A stretch of DNA of 64,000 nucleotides from Mercurialis annua (lineage: Eukaryota > Streptophyta > Magnoliopsida > Malpighiales > Euphorbiaceae). The stretch spans positions 33,363,665 to 33,427,664 of the forward strand of contig NC_065570.1 of NCBI RefSeq assembly GCF_937616625.2. Direction: 5' to 3'. The position numbers and the translations under genes are program-made. This document shows, piece by piece, positions 13,601-25,800 of the stretch. The first letter of the stretch is position 1. Each line of letters begins with the position of its first letter. The notes beneath the pieces are model-generated. The model searched no databases. It saw only the letters and a list, made by a program, of their open reading frames with translations, and was not told where the DNA came from.

Positions 13601-16080
13601 CGTAACGTTTGTAAACGTTTGGCTTAAATTTCTAAAAAGATGAAACGCTTGGTTTTGTTTCGTACATTTGTAACCGTTTGGCTTAAATCGCTAAAAAGGA
13701 GAAACGTTTTGATTTGATTCGTAACGTTTGTAAAGTTTGGCTTAAATCGCTAAAAATGTTCAGCGTTTGGATTTATTTTGTAACGTTTGTAAACGTTTGG
13801 CTTAAATCGCTAAAAAGGTGAAACGTTTGGATTCGCTTCGTAACATTTGTAAATGTTTGGCTAAAATCGCTAAAAAGGATAAACGTTTGGAGTTTTTTCG
13901 TAACATTTGCAAACGTTTGGCTTCAATTGCTAAAAAGGTGAAACGTTTTGTTTTGTTTCGTAACGTTTGCAAACGTTTTGCTGCAATCGCTAAAAAGGTG
14001 AAACGTTTGGATTAGTTTCTTACGTTTGTAAACATTTGTCTTAAATCGCTAAAAAGATGAAATGTTTGGATTTGATTCGTAACGTTTGTAAACGTTTAGC
14101 TTAAATTGCTAAAAAGGGGAAACGTATGGATTTGTTTCGTAATGTTTGTAAACGTTTGGCTTAAATCGCTAAAAAGGTGACACGTTTGGATTTGTTTCTT
14201 AACGTTTGTAAACGTTTGGCTTAAATTGCTAAAAACAGGAAACATTTGAATTTGTTTCGTAGTGTTTGTAAACGTTTGGCTTAATTCGCAAGAAAGGTAA
14301 AACGTATCGATTTGTTTCGTACCGTTTGTAAACGTTTGGCTTAAATCGCTAAAAAGGTGAAATGTTTGAATTTGTTTCGTAACATTTATAATTGTTGGCT
14401 TAAATTGCTAAAAAGGTGAAATGCTTGGTTTTTTTTCGTACCGTTTGTTAACGATTGGCTTAAATTGTAAAATATGGGAAACGTTTGGATTTTTTTCGTA
14501 ACGTTTGTAAATGTTAGGCTTCAATCACTTAAAATGTGAAACGTTTGGATTTGTTTTGTAACGTTTGTAAACGTTTGAGTTAAATCGCTAAAAAGGGGAA
14601 ACATTTGGATTTTTTTCGTAACATTTGTAAATGTTTGGCATAAATTGCTTAAAAGGGAAAATGTTTGGATTTGTTTCGTAACGTTTGTAAAGGTTTGGCT
14701 TAAATCGCTAAAAAGGTGAAACTTTTGAATTTGTTTCGTAATGTTTGTAAACGTTTGGCTTAAATTGATAAAAAGGTGAAACGCTTGGATTTGTTTCGCA
14801 ACGTTTGTAAACTTTTGGCTTTAATTGCTAAAAAGGTGAAACGCTTGGATTTATTTTGTAATGTTTGTAAACGTTTGGCTTAAACTGCTAAAAAGGTGCA
14901 ATGCTTGGATTTATTTCGTAATGTTTGTAAACGTTTCGCTTAAATTACTAAAAAGGTGAAACGCTTGGACTTGTTTTGAAATGTTTGTAAACGTTTGGCT
15001 TAAATTGCTAAAAAGGTGAAATGCTTGGATTTGTTTAGTAAAGTTTGTAAACATTTGGCTTAAAGTGCTAAAAAGGTGAAACGCTTGGTTTTTTTCGTAA
15101 CATTTGTAAAGGTTTGGCTTAAATCGCAAAAAATATGAAACGTTTGGATTTGTTTGGTAATGTTATAAAAGTTTGATTTTCTGTCGTAAAATTTGTAAAC
15201 ATTTGGCTTAAATCGCTAAAAAGGTGAAATGTTTGGATTTGTTTTGTAGCGTTTGTAAACGTTTGGCTTAAATTGATAAAAAGGCGAAACATTTGGATTT
15301 TATTTGTAACGTTTGTAAACGTTTGGCTTAAAACGCTAAAAAGGAGAAACGTTTGGATTTGTTTCGTAACGTCTGTAAACTTTGGCTTAAATCGCTAAAA
15401 ATGTTTAACGTTTGGATTTGTTTTTGTAACGTTTGTAAACGTTTGGCATAAATAGCTAAAAAGGTGAAACGTTGGGTTTTGTTCCGTAACGTTTGTAAAT
15501 GTTTTGCTTAAATTGCCAATAAGGTGAAACGCTTTGATTTGTTTCGAAACTTTTGTAAACTTTTGGCTTAAATTGCTAAAAAGGTGAAACGTTTGGATTT
15601 ATTTCGTAGAATTTGTAAACATTTGGCTTAAATCTCTAGAAAGGTGAAATGTTTGTATATGTTTCGTACTGTTTGTAAACGTTTGGTTTAAATTGCTAAA
15701 AAGGTGAACGTTTGGATTTGTTTCATAACGTTTGTGAACGTTTGGCTTAAATTGCTAAAAAGGTAAAACACTTAGTTTTGTTTCGTAAAGTTTGTAAACG
15801 TTTGGCTTAAATTGCTAAATATAGGAAACGTTTGGATTTGTTTCATAATGTTTGTACACGTTTGGCTTCAATCGCTAAAAATGTGAAACGTTTGGATTTG
15901 TTTTTAAACGTTTGGCATAAATCGCTAATAAGATGAAACGTTTGGATTTGTTTCGTAACGTTTGTAATTGTTGGCTTAATTATATAAAAAGGTGAAACAC
16001 TTGGTTTTATTTCGTACCGTTTGTAAACGCTTGGCTTAAATCGCTAAATATGGGAAACGTTTGGATTTTTTCGTAACTTT
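10671..16080 (+). repeat. Higher-order repeat B, two tandem 2.7-kb copies
   Basis: Two consecutive copies, about 10671-13381 and 13382-16080, with a 2700-bp offset (45 monomers) over most of their length; for example 11118-11315 against 13818-14015. At the junction the offset is 2711, because the second copy lacks a 10-bp segment near 13440. The copies share the same unusual monomers in the same order, including the ATGTTCAGCG, CTGTCGTAAAATTTG and TTTATAAAAAGG variants. This implies duplication of a whole block rather than of single monomers. Confidence 0.85.
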
Positions 16081-19000
16081 TGTAAATATTTGGCTTAAAT
16101 CACTAAAAATGTGAAATGTTTGGATTTGTTTCGTAACGTTTGTAAACGTTTGGCTTAAATCGCTAAAAAGGGGAAATGTTTGGATTTCTTTTGTAACATT
16201 TGTAAACGTTTGGCTTAAATTGCTAAAAAGGCAAAACGTTTGGATTTATTTCATAACGTTTGTAAACGTTTGGCTTAAATCGCTAAAAAGGTGAAACGTT
16301 TGGATTTGTTTCGTAACGTTTGTAAACGTTTGGCTTAAATTGCTAAAAAGTGAGACTATTGGATTTGTTTCGCAGCGTTTGGAAATGTTTTGCTTTAATT
16401 CCTACAATGGTGAAACGCTTGGATTTGTTTTGTAATGTTTGTAAATGTTTGGCTTAAAGTGCTAAAAAGGTGCAACGCTTGGATTTGTTTCGTAACGTTT
16501 GTAAACGTTTCGCTTAAATTACTAAAGGTGAAACGCTTGGATTTATTTCGTACCGTTTGTAAATGTTTGGCTTAAAGTGCTAAAACGCTGAAACTGTTAG
16601 TGTTTTTTCGTAAAATTTGTAAAGGTTCGGCTTAAATCGCTAAAAATGTGAAGATTTGTTTTGTAACGTATTAAACGTTTGGTCTTGTTTCGTAACATTT
16701 GTAAATGTTTGGCTTAAATCGCTAAAAAGGTGAAACGTTTGGATTTGTTTTGTAGCGTTTGTAAAAGTTTGACTTAAATTGATAAAAAGGTGAAACTTTT
16801 GGATTTTTTTGTAACGTTTGTAAACGTTTGGCTTAAATCGCTAAAAAGGTGAAACGTTTGGATTTGTTTCGTAACATTTGTAAACTTTGGCTTAAATCGC
16901 TAAAAATGTTCAACGTTTGGATTTGTTTTGCATCGTTTGTAAACGTTTGGCTTAAATTGCTAAAAAGAGGAAAAGTTTGGATTTTTTTCGTAAATTTTGT
17001 AAACGTTTGACTTAAATCTCTAAAAAGGGGAAACGTTTGTATTTGCTTCGTACCGTTAGTAAACGTTTGGATTTGTTTCGTAACGTTTGTAAACGTTTGG
17101 CTTAAATTGCTAAAAAGGTGAACGTTTGGATTTGTATCATAACGTTTGTGAACGTTTGGCTTAAATTGCTAAAAAGGTAAAACGCTTAGTTTTGTTTCGT
17201 AACGTTTGTAAACGTTTGGCTTAAATTGCTAAATATGGGAAACGTTTGGATTCGTTTCATAATGTTTGTACACGTTTGGCTTCAATCGCTAAAAATGTGA
17301 AACGTTTGGATTTGTTTTTAAACGTTTGGCATAAATCGCTAAAAAGGTGAAACGTTTGGATTTGTTTCGTAACGTTTGTAATAGTTGGCTTAATTTTATA
17401 AAAAGGTGAAACACTTGGTTTTATTTCGTACCGTTTGTAAACAATTGGCTTAAATCGCTAAATATGGGAAACGTTTGGATTTGTTTCGTAACTTTTGTAA
17501 ATATTTGGCTTAAATCGCTAAGAATGTGAAATGTTTGGATTTGTTTCGTAACATTTGTAAACGTTTGGCTTAAATCGCTAAAAAGGGGAAATGTTTGGAT
17601 TTCTTTTGTAAACGTTTGGCTTAAATTGCTAAAAAGGCAAAACGTTTGGATTTATTTCGTAACGTTTGTAAACGTTTGGATTAAATCGCTAAAAAGGTGA
17701 AACGTTTAGATTTGTTTCGTAACGTTTGTAAACGTTTGGCTTAAATTGCTAAAAAGTGAGACGCTTGGATTTGTTTCGCAGCGTTTGTAAATGTTTTGCT
17801 TTAATTCCTACAATGGTGAAACGCTTGGATTTGTTTTGTAATGTTTGTAAATGTTTGGCTTAAAGTGCTAAAAAGGTGAAACGCTTGGATTTGTTTCGTA
17901 ACGTTTGTAAACGTTTCGCTTAAATTACTAAAGGTGAAACGCTTGGATTTATTTCGTACCGTTTGTAAATGTTTTCCTTAAAGTGCTAAAAAGCTGAAAC
18001 TGTTAGTGTTTTTTCGTAAAATTTGTAAAGGTTCGGCTTAAATCGCTAAAAATGTGAAGATTTGTTTTGTAACGTATTAAACGTTTGGTCTTGTTTCGTA
18101 ACGTTTGTAAATGTTTGTCTTAAATCGCTAAAAAGGTGAAACGTTTGGATTTGTTTTGTAGCGTTTGTAAAAGTTTGACTTAAATTGATAAAAAGGTGAA
18201 ACATTTGGATTTTTTTGTAACGTTTGTAAACGTTTGGCTTAAATCGCTAAAATGGTGAAACGTTTGGATTTGTTTCGTAACATTTGTAAACTTTGGCTTA
18301 AATCGCTAAAAATGTTCAACGTTTGGATTTGTTTTGTAACGTTTGTAAACGTTTGGCTTAAATTGCTAAAAAGAGGAAACGTTTGGATTTTTTCGTAACT
18401 TTTGTAAACGTTTGACTTAAATCTCTAAAAAGGGGAAGCGTTTGTATTTGCTACGTACCGTTAGGAAACGTTTGGATTTGTTTCGTAACGTTTGTAAACG
18501 TTTGGCTTAAATTGCTAAAAAGGTGAAACACTTGGATTTGTTTTCATAACGTTTGTAAACGTTTGGCCTAAATTGCTAAAAAGGTGAAACGCTTGGATTT
18601 TTTTCGTATCATTTGTAAACGTTTGGCTTAAATTGCTAAATATGGGAAACGTTTGGATTAGTTTCATAATGTTTGTACACGTTTGGCTTTAATCGCTAAA
18701 AATGTGAAACGTTTGGATTTGTTTTTAAACGTTTGGCATAAATCGCTAAAAAGGTGAAACGTTTGGATTTGTTTCGTAACGTTTGTAATTGTTGGCTTTA
18801 TTTATAAAAAGGTGAAACACTTGGTTTTATTTCGTACCGTTTGTAAACGATTGGCTTAAATCGCTAAATATGGGAAACGTTTGGATTTGTTTCGTAACTT
18901 TTGTAAATATTTGGTTTAAATCGCTAAAAATGTGAAATGTTTGGATTTGTTTCGTAACGTTTGTAAACGTTTGGCTTAAATCGCTAAAAAGGGGAAATGT

Positions 19001-21340
19001 TTGGATTTCTTTTGTAACGTTTGTAAACGTTTGGCTTAAATTGCTAAAAAGGCAAAACGTTTGGATTTATTTCGTAACGTTTGTAAACGTTTGGCTTAAA
19101 TCGCTAAAAAGGTGAAACGTTTGGATTTGTTTCGTAACGTTTGTAAACGTTTGGCTTAAATTGCTAAAAAGTGAGACGCTTGGATTTGTTTCGCAGCGTT
19201 TGTAAATGTTTTGCTTTAATTCCTACAATGGTAAAACGTTTGGATTTGTTTTGTAATGTTTGTAAATGTTTGGCTTAAAGTGCTAAAAAGGTGCAACGCT
19301 TGGATTTATTTCGTAACGTTTGTAAACGTTTCGCTTAAATTACTAAAGGTGAAACGCTTGGATTTATTTCGTACCGTTTGTAAATGTTTTCCTTAAAGTG
19401 CTAAAAAGCTGAAACTGTTAGTGTTTTTTCGTAAAATTTGTAAAGGTTCGGCTTAAATCGCTAAAAATGTGAAGATTTGTTTTGTAACGTATTAAACGTT
19501 TGGTCTTGTTTCGTAACGTTTGTCTTAAATCGCTAAAAAGGTGAAACGTTTGGATTTGCTTTGTAGCGTTTGTAAAAGTTTGACTTAAATTGATAAAAAG
19601 GTGAAACATTTGGATTTTTTTGTAACGTTTGTAAACGTTTGGCTTAAATCGCTAAAAAGGTGAAACGTTTGGATTTGTTTCGTAACATTTGTAAACTTTG
19701 GCTTAAATCGCTAAAAATGTTCAACGTTTGGATTTGTTTTGTAACGTTTGTAAACGTTTGGCTTAAATTGCTAAAAAGAGGAAACGTTTGGATTTTTTCG
19801 TAACTTTTGTAAACGTTTGACTTAAATCTCTAAAAAGGGGCAGCGTTTGTATTTGCTACGTACCGTTAGTAAACGTTTGGATTTTTTTCGTAATGTTTGT
19901 AAACGTTTGGCTTAAATTGCTAAAAAGGTGAAACACTTGGATTTGTTTTCATAACGTTTGTAAACGTTTGGCCTAAATTGCTAAAAAGGTGAAACGCTTA
20001 GATTTGTTTCGTAACATTTGTAAACGTTTGGCTTAAATTGCTAAATATGGGAAACGTTTGGATTCGTTTCATAATGTTTGTACACGTTTGGCTTCAATCG
20101 CTAAAAATGTGAAACGTTTGGATTTGTTTTTAAACGTTTGGCATAAATCGCTAAAAAGGTGAAACGTTTGGATTTGTTTCGTAACGTTTGTAATTGTTGA
20201 CTTAATTTTATAAAAAGGTGAAACACTTGGTTTTATTTCGTACCGTTTGTAAACGATTGGCTTAAATCGCTAAATATGGGAAACGTTTGGATTTGTTTCG
20301 TAACTTTTGTAAATATTTGGCTTAAATCGCTAAAAATGTGAAATGTTTGGATTTGTTTCGTAACGTTTGTAAACGTTTGGCTTGAATCGCTAAAAAGGGG
20401 AAATGTTTGGATTTCTTTTGTAACGTTTGTAAACGTTTGGCTTAAATTGCTAAAAAGGCAAAACGTTTGGATTTATTTCGTAACGTTTGTAAACGTTTGG
20501 CTTAAATCGCTAAAAAGGTGAAACGTTTGGATTTGTTTCGTAACGTTTGTAAACGTTTGGCTTAAATTGCTAAAAAGTGAGACGCTTGGATTTGTTTCGC
20601 AGCGTTTGTAAATGTTTTGCTTTAATTCTTACAATGGTGAAACGTTTGGATTTGTTTTGTAATGTTTGTAAATGTTTGGCTTAAAGTGCAAAAAAGGTGC
20701 AACGCTTGGATTTGTTTCGTAACGTTTGTAAACGTTTCGCTTAAATTACTAAAGGTGAAACGCTTGGATTTATTTCGTACCGTTTGTAAATGTTTGGCTT
20801 AAAGTGCTAAAAAGCTGAAACTGTTAGTGTTTTTTCGTAAAATTTGTATAGGTTCGGCTTAAATCGCTAAAAATGTGAAGATTTGTTTTGTAACGTATTA
20901 AACGTTTGGTCTTGTTTCGTAACGTTTGTAAATGTTTGGCTTAAATCGCTAAAAAGGTGAAACGTTTGGATTTGTTTTGTAGCGTTTGTAAAAGTTTGAC
21001 TTAAATTGATAAAAAGGTGAAACTTTTGGATTTTTTTGTAACGTTTGTAAACGTTTGGCTTAAATCGCTAAAAAGGGGAAACGTTTGGATTTGTTTCGTA
21101 ACATTTGTAAACTTTGGTTTAAATCGCTAAAAATGTTCAACGTTTGGATTTGTTTTGTAACGTTTGTAAACGTTTGGCTTAAATTGCTAAAAAGAGGACA
21201 CGTTTGGATTTTTTTCGTAACTTTTGTAAACGTTTGACTTAAATTTCTAAAAAGGGGAAACGTTTGTATTTGCTTCGTACCGTTAGTAAACGTTTGGATT
21301 TGTTTCGTAACGTTTGTAAACGTTTGGCTTAAATTGCTAA
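15690..21340 (+). repeat. Higher-order repeat C, four tandem ~1.41-kb copies
   Basis: Four copies at about 15690-17100, 17101-18510, 18511-19920 and 19921-21340. The marker CTTTAATTCCTACAATGG begins at 16393, 17799, 19214 and 20620 (spacings 1406, 1415, 1406). Other markers (CTGAAACTGTTAGTG, TTTATAAAAAGG, GTGAAGATTTGTTTTG) keep the same order in each copy. The period is about 23.5 monomers because one short monomer is included. A single older block with the same monomer order lies at about 9346-10330. Near-identity between copies points to recent expansion. Confidence 0.88.
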
Positions 21341-22369
21341 AAAGGTGAAACACTTGGATTTGTTTTCATAACGTTTGTAAACGTTTGGCCTAAATTGCTA
21401 AAAAGGTGAAACGCTTGGATTTGTTTCGTAACATTTGTAAAAGTTTGGCTTAAGTCGCTGAAAAGGTGAAACATTTGTACTTGTTTCAAAACCTTTGTAA
21501 ATGTTTGGCTTAAATCGCAAAAGAGGTGAAGCGTTTGGAATTGTTTCGTAACGTTTGGAAACGTTTGGCTTAAATCGCTAAAAAGGTGAAATGTTTGGAT
21601 TTGTTTCGTAACGTTTGGAAACGTTTGACTTAAATTTCTAAAAAGGTGAAACGCTTGGATTTGTTTCGTAACTTTTGTAAACGTTTGTCTTTAATTGCTA
21701 AAAAGGTGAAACGCTTAGATTTGTCTTGTAATGTTTGTAAACGTTTGGCTTAAATTGCTAAAAAGGTGAAACACTTGGTTTTGTTTCTTAACTTTTGTAA
21801 ACGTTTCGCCTGATTCGCTAAAAAAGTGAAACGTTTAAATTTGTTTCGTAACGTTTGTAAACGTTTGGCCTTAATTGCTAAAAAGGGGAAACGTTTGGAT
21901 TTGTTTTGTAGCGTTTGTAAACGTTTCGCTTAAATTGCTAAAAAGGTGAAACATTTGGATTCGTTTCGTATAGTTTGTAAACGTTTGGCTTAAATTGCTA
22001 AAAAGGTTAAACGTTTGGATGTGTTTCTTAGCGTTTGTAAACGTTTAGCTTAAATCGCTAGAAATGTGAAACGTTTGGATTTGTTTAGTACCGTTTGTAA
22101 ACGTTTGGCTTAAATCGCTAAAAAGGTGAAATGTTTGGATTTGTTTCGTAACGTTTGTCAATGTTTGGCTTAAATTTCTAAAAAGGTGAAACTCTTGGTT
22201 TTGTTTCGTAATGTTTGTAAACATTTGGCTTAAATTGCTAAATATGGGAAACGTTTGGATTTGTTTCGTAACGTTTGTAAACGTTTGGCTTCAATCGCTA
22301 AAAATGGGAAACGTTTGGATTAGTTTCGTAACGTTTTTAAACGTTTGGCTTAAATCGCGAAAAAGGGGA
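21341..22369 (+). repeat. Satellite monomers without clear higher-order structure
   Basis: Ordinary 60-bp monomers carry on after the 1.41-kb units. I see no repeated marker variants here. The last complete context is cut by the retrotransposon insertion. No gene is visible. Confidence 0.8.
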
Positions 22370-22374
22370 AACGT
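22370..22374. repeat. Target site duplication, left copy (AACGT)
   Basis: The five bases AACGT immediately before the left LTR are repeated exactly at 30813-30817, immediately after the right LTR. Removing the element and one copy restores an ordinary satellite monomer. The target lies in the AACGTT palindrome of the monomer. Confidence 0.95.
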
Positions 22375-22805
22375 TGTTGGCGCAGCGGGACGCGAGGGTC
22401 CGAATCGTATATTTCAATTGAAAATTGGAATTCCAACAATTCGGATCCAGAAATTGATCATATCAATAACAAATGGATCGTCGTATCATCTAGTAATTAA
22501 AACAGGCATCTAGAAACCGTAAGAAGAATACCTATGTCGATTCTCCAACGATTCTTGTAGTCCCATAGTACAGCGACTTCAAGCTCGTCCACACGAGTAT
22601 GCGTCCGATTGAATCCTCGCCTTGAAGTAATACGCAAGAGTTCCTCTTGCCGAGCAACCCTAAGCTCAAACTCTCACCGCGATTACGTCTTTGCTCGGAT
22701 GTATGAAAAACTTCCGCCAAGCTTTTCTGTGATTGATGACTACTTGAACTCTTTCAAATATGCTCTCTTAAGTGTGGTGTGTATAGAATGAACAAAGACA
22801 ACCTC

Positions 22806-22813
22806 TATTTATA
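22806..22813 (-). promoter_or_regulatory. TATA box in the 3' LTR
   Basis: The minus strand reads TATAAATA inside the context CTCTACCCTATAAATAGAG. It lies just downstream, in transcription direction, of the short tandem repeats at 22829-23130, as expected for a U3 core promoter. Confidence 0.7.
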
Positions 22814-22828
22814 GGGTAGAGTTTTGCT

Positions 22829-23130
22829 TAAGAATGCAACACCTCACATGCTAGGTGTCACACACCAAGCAAAGGTGTTGCCACCATTCGACACCTCACA
22901 TACTAGGTGTAACACACCTGACACATCACATGCTAGGTGTCACACATCAAGAATAGGTGTTGCCACCTTCTGACATGTCGGATGCTAGGTGTCACACATA
23001 GAGACATACATGACATCATCACATGACATCATCACATGACATCATCGTGACATCATCACATGGCATCATCATGACATCATCACATGACATTATCGTGACA
23101 TCATCACATGACATCATCGTAACATCATCA
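22829..23130. repeat. U3 tandem repeats upstream of the LTR TATA box (left LTR)
   Basis: Two kinds of short repeat are stacked here. At 22829-22998 there are about four units built from ACACCT, CATGCTAGGTGTCACACA and AGGTGTTGCCACC. At 22990-23130 there are about ten units of GACATCATC separated by ACAT or GT. On the minus strand the second set reads as repeated TGATGTC(A), which resembles bZIP-type core sites. The whole block lies within about 320 bp upstream of the TATA box. Enhancer function is inference. Confidence 0.75.
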
Positions 23131-24297
23131 CATTAACTTGGATAAAATACAATTAGGTGCCTACTAATTTTTAACTCTTACAAATTAATCCCTAATTTAT
23201 ACTTGTTTTTTCATTTTAGATTAATTTCCCAGATATTCTAGTATATATATGAAATCGATCTCTCGTAAACTCAATCGGTTGCACACCCTATTGTGTGTGA
23301 CTAACTAGGTTCACAGCTATATAGCAACGAGAGTCATAAGAAACACCTTTCTTATATTAAATAATTAAATCCCATTAATTATTTATTCTCGTAGACCGTG
23401 AGTGACGTCTAGCAACATATCACGACCCCCAAATAGATATGAATGTTTCAATGCATTCTTTATGAACCAATGTTCATAATTACTGTACACTCAAAATTCC
23501 CTTCATCTAAGATTCCAATCTTGACTAGTGTCACGGTTCCTCTCAGTTTTAATTCTTGATAGATATGACTTCTACTAGAAAAAACTTTCTATGTAAGTCA
23601 TATACCCCTGCGCAGGTTTTATCATCCATCAAGAACAATTCGAGATAGCATAGAATCTTGTCTCTGTTCATCCAGAGTGATGAATCCTTTCTAGGTTAAA
23701 CCCCTATCTCCATATACAACTAATTAGAGCCAACACATCCCGCGGCCCTAGCTCATGAAAGATCTAGGGTTAAAGAGTATCAAACTCTAATCACATATAT
23801 ACAAGATAGTGTCACCGCAAGTCAAAGGACATATGTACAATTATGAACTAGATGACTTTAAATTGACTTTAATGAATTACCATGTATAAGTCATCTAGAG
23901 TCACTTTTTCGAATCACTCAACACCTTGAGTGTCCACATATTTATTCTGATCCCCATCAAGTAGTATGAGACTCACTACTTCCTATAATTAGTAACTCTT
24001 TACTAATCAGGAGAATAAATAGAGGTGACAATCATTCCGGGATAATGCGATGCCCTTATTCGCAGGACCCCATCGATCGTGAACGGTTATTTAGATCACT
24101 TGTATAATAGAATATGTCACTCATATTCTTAACACCCTAAGAATAGATTCTATCACAATGTGATAAGGACAATACGTAATAAATGAACACTTAGTTGATG
24201 AGACACTTAGTTCAAATATAACATATATATCTTTGCCATTGGGCTTAATTCTATTAATATACATGATCAAATGGCCCTAGGGCACATACTACTAACA

Positions 24298-24308
24298 ATC
24301 TCCCACTT
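24298..24308 (-). other. Polypurine tract
   Basis: Directly inside the left LTR, the minus strand reads AAGTGGGAGAT. A purine-rich tract of this kind beside the 3' LTR is where plus-strand DNA synthesis is primed in LTR retrotransposons. It agrees with the minus orientation of the element. Confidence 0.85.
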
Positions 24309-24479
24309 GCACTAGTGCCATTGATAACTATATCTAAGCCCCATCTTCTCAAGATGTAAATCTTAATGACTCTATGTCATGGGCTTTGTCAGTGGGTCAA
24401 CCATGTTATTGGCTGATGCTATCTTTTAGAGAAACAATTTCTTTTTTTCCAACACTTTCTTTAGATAATATGATAATAC

Positions 24480-24720
24480 CTTTACTTATGTTCGGATAAT
24501 TTGTGAGACCCGATTTCTTTTGCTAGGGAAGTAACACCATTGTGGTCGTAGAAAAGAGGAACTGCCGACTTTAATGGAAGAAAACCATACTTAGTTCGAT
24601 TACGAACTAATTTATCCAAACACCTTTTATTACGACATCTCATGTCATAATATACTCGGCTTCTATAATGGAATATGGAGTTGATTCCTTCTTAGAACAC
24701 TTCTAGTTCACTACTCCTTC
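24480..24720 (-). pseudogene. Copia RNase H remnant
   Basis: The minus-strand translation carries the end of a Copia RNase H domain. It shows a serine/threonine-rich stretch followed by E-A-E-Y-I (about 24650-24663), then V-P-L-F-Y-D-H-N-G (about 24540-24565), and then A-K-E-I-G-S-H-K. These fit the conserved T-E-A-E-Y, D-N and A-K-x-P-x-x-H-x-R-x-K-H motifs. An in-frame stop follows the E-A-E-Y-I-M-T stretch and another follows S-E-H-K, so it is not functional. It sits downstream of the reverse transcriptase and upstream of the polypurine tract, as expected. Confidence 0.8.
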
Positions 24721-25269
24721 ATTATATATAAATATGAATTTGGAGATAGACTCTCTATTATCCATATCTAATTATTAATCAGAATCTGTAAAACGGTCTA
24801 CTTAAAAATCTCATTCTCCATTTGTTAATACCATGTCTTTAGTTCTACAAAAGTACTTAAAGATATCTTTAACAATCATTCAATGTTCTCAACATGGATT
24901 GGATTAAAAACGATTAGTCCCACTAACCGCATAGACAATTTTTAGCTTTGTAAGTGGCAACGCATACCTCAGACTACCAATTGCCGAAGCCTATAGTATC
25001 TTTGCTAAATTCTTTCTTTCTTTAGAAGTTTCGGAAGACACTCCCTTTGAAAGAAAAATGTTATGTCTAACTAGTATCAATCCTCTCTTAGAACATCCAT
25101 ATTGAACTACTTCAATATCTTTTCTAAGAAGAGCCTTTAGGAGAAACCAATTATTCACTTATATCTATCTCTGTAGAGTCTAATACTGAGAATTTAGGCT
25201 ATCTCTCCGAGGTCTTTGATGGAGTACGTATTAGATAAACCAAAGTTTTACAAAAGTTAACATTCCGAT

Positions 25270-25800
25270 ATTATTATTATTATTTAGTAATAAGTTATCT
25301 ACATGCAAGATCATGAAAGTGAGTCTGCTCCCACTAACCTTCTTGTAAACATTGGGTTTATCATCGTTTTTAATAAATTCGTAACTCCTGACGGTTTATC
25401 AAGACGACAAAACTTGAAGCTTTCTTTCCATCCATTAGGGATCATTTTAGCTTACATGCCTTGGAACCTTCTTCGGATTCAAAATCCTCGACTTGTTCCA
25501 TATAGATATACTCTATAATTTAACCATTAAGGAATGTGGTTCTTACATTCATATGTCCAACCACAAAATCTAAATGTGTAGCCTTGGTAAGAAAAATCTT
25601 GATGGACTTAAGCATGGCTACTGGCGTTGAAGTATATTCACAATACAACTTCTTGCCTCTAGCAAAACTCTTTTGCAACAAGCCTAGCTTTAAAGGTCTC
25701 CATCCTTCCATTAGTACCAGTTTTACACTTGAAGATCCATTTAAACCTTATTGGTATAATACCTTTGGATGGATCGACTAGCTCCTAAAATTTTGTTTCT
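25270..25800 (-). pseudogene. Copia reverse transcriptase remnant
   Basis: Minus-strand fragments in several frames follow the Copia reverse transcriptase. F-K-W-I-F-K, then E-T-F-K-A-R-L-V-A-K, lies at about 25690-25760. P-V-A-M-L-K-S-I-K-I-F-L, ending M-N-V-R-T-T-F-L-N-G, lies at 25520-25640 (family form D-V-K-T-A-F-L-N-G). Y-M-E-Q sits near 25500. The active-site box H-V-D-N is at 25294-25305, where the family has Y-V-D-D. The second catalytic aspartate is thus asparagine, and the first conserved aspartate of the D-V-K-T-A-F box is also asparagine. Stops and frameshifts break the frame, for example right after F-L-N-G. The enzyme would be inactive even if translated. Confidence 0.88.

Larger units (their letters stand above)
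1..22374 (+). repeat. Left satellite array, 60-bp monomer, forward orientation
   Basis: Continuous head-to-tail tandem array of a 60-bp AT-rich monomer. Positions 10861-10920 show a consensus-like copy. A hand count of that copy gives G14, C7, A17, T22, so about 35% GC with twice as much G as C on this strand. It carries five CpG sites and three AACGTT palindromes whose centres are spaced 20, 10 and 30 bp around the monomer. Monomers differ mainly by transitions (ACGTTT to ATGTTT or ACATTT) and by small deletions, such as loss of about 10 bp between two AACGTT words. The array runs without other sequence until a retrotransposon interrupts it at 22374. One phase on the reverse strand, and one on this strand, is stop-free over many monomers because 60 is a multiple of 3. 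These frames give 20-residue peptide repeats with no recognisable domain and are treated as non-coding. I do not recognise the family by name. A centromeric or heterochromatic role is inference only. Confidence 0.97.
22375..24297 (-). repeat. 3' LTR of the Copia element (left side)
   Basis: This 1923-bp terminal repeat matches 28857-30812 over its whole length. It begins TGTTGGCGCAGCGG and ends ACTACTAACA. Relative to the other LTR it lacks about 38 bp after TCACGGTTC near 23550, and differs in the number of short GACATCATC units at 22990-23130. Over 23341-23540 only about one difference from the partner was seen. It also holds AGGTGT...ACACCT repeats at 22829-22998 and a minus-strand TATA box. 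The small reading frames in it are chance. Confidence 0.95.

Noticed and set aside
775..22513. Dozens of 60-110 codon reading frames in the left satellite
   Set aside because: They are one or two phases of the 60-bp repeat that happen to lack stops. They have no domains, many lack a natural ATG context, and their ends follow random monomer mutations.
25303..25781. Plus-strand frames within the Copia interior
   Set aside because: They overlap the minus-strand reverse transcriptase remnant, which has clear family motifs.
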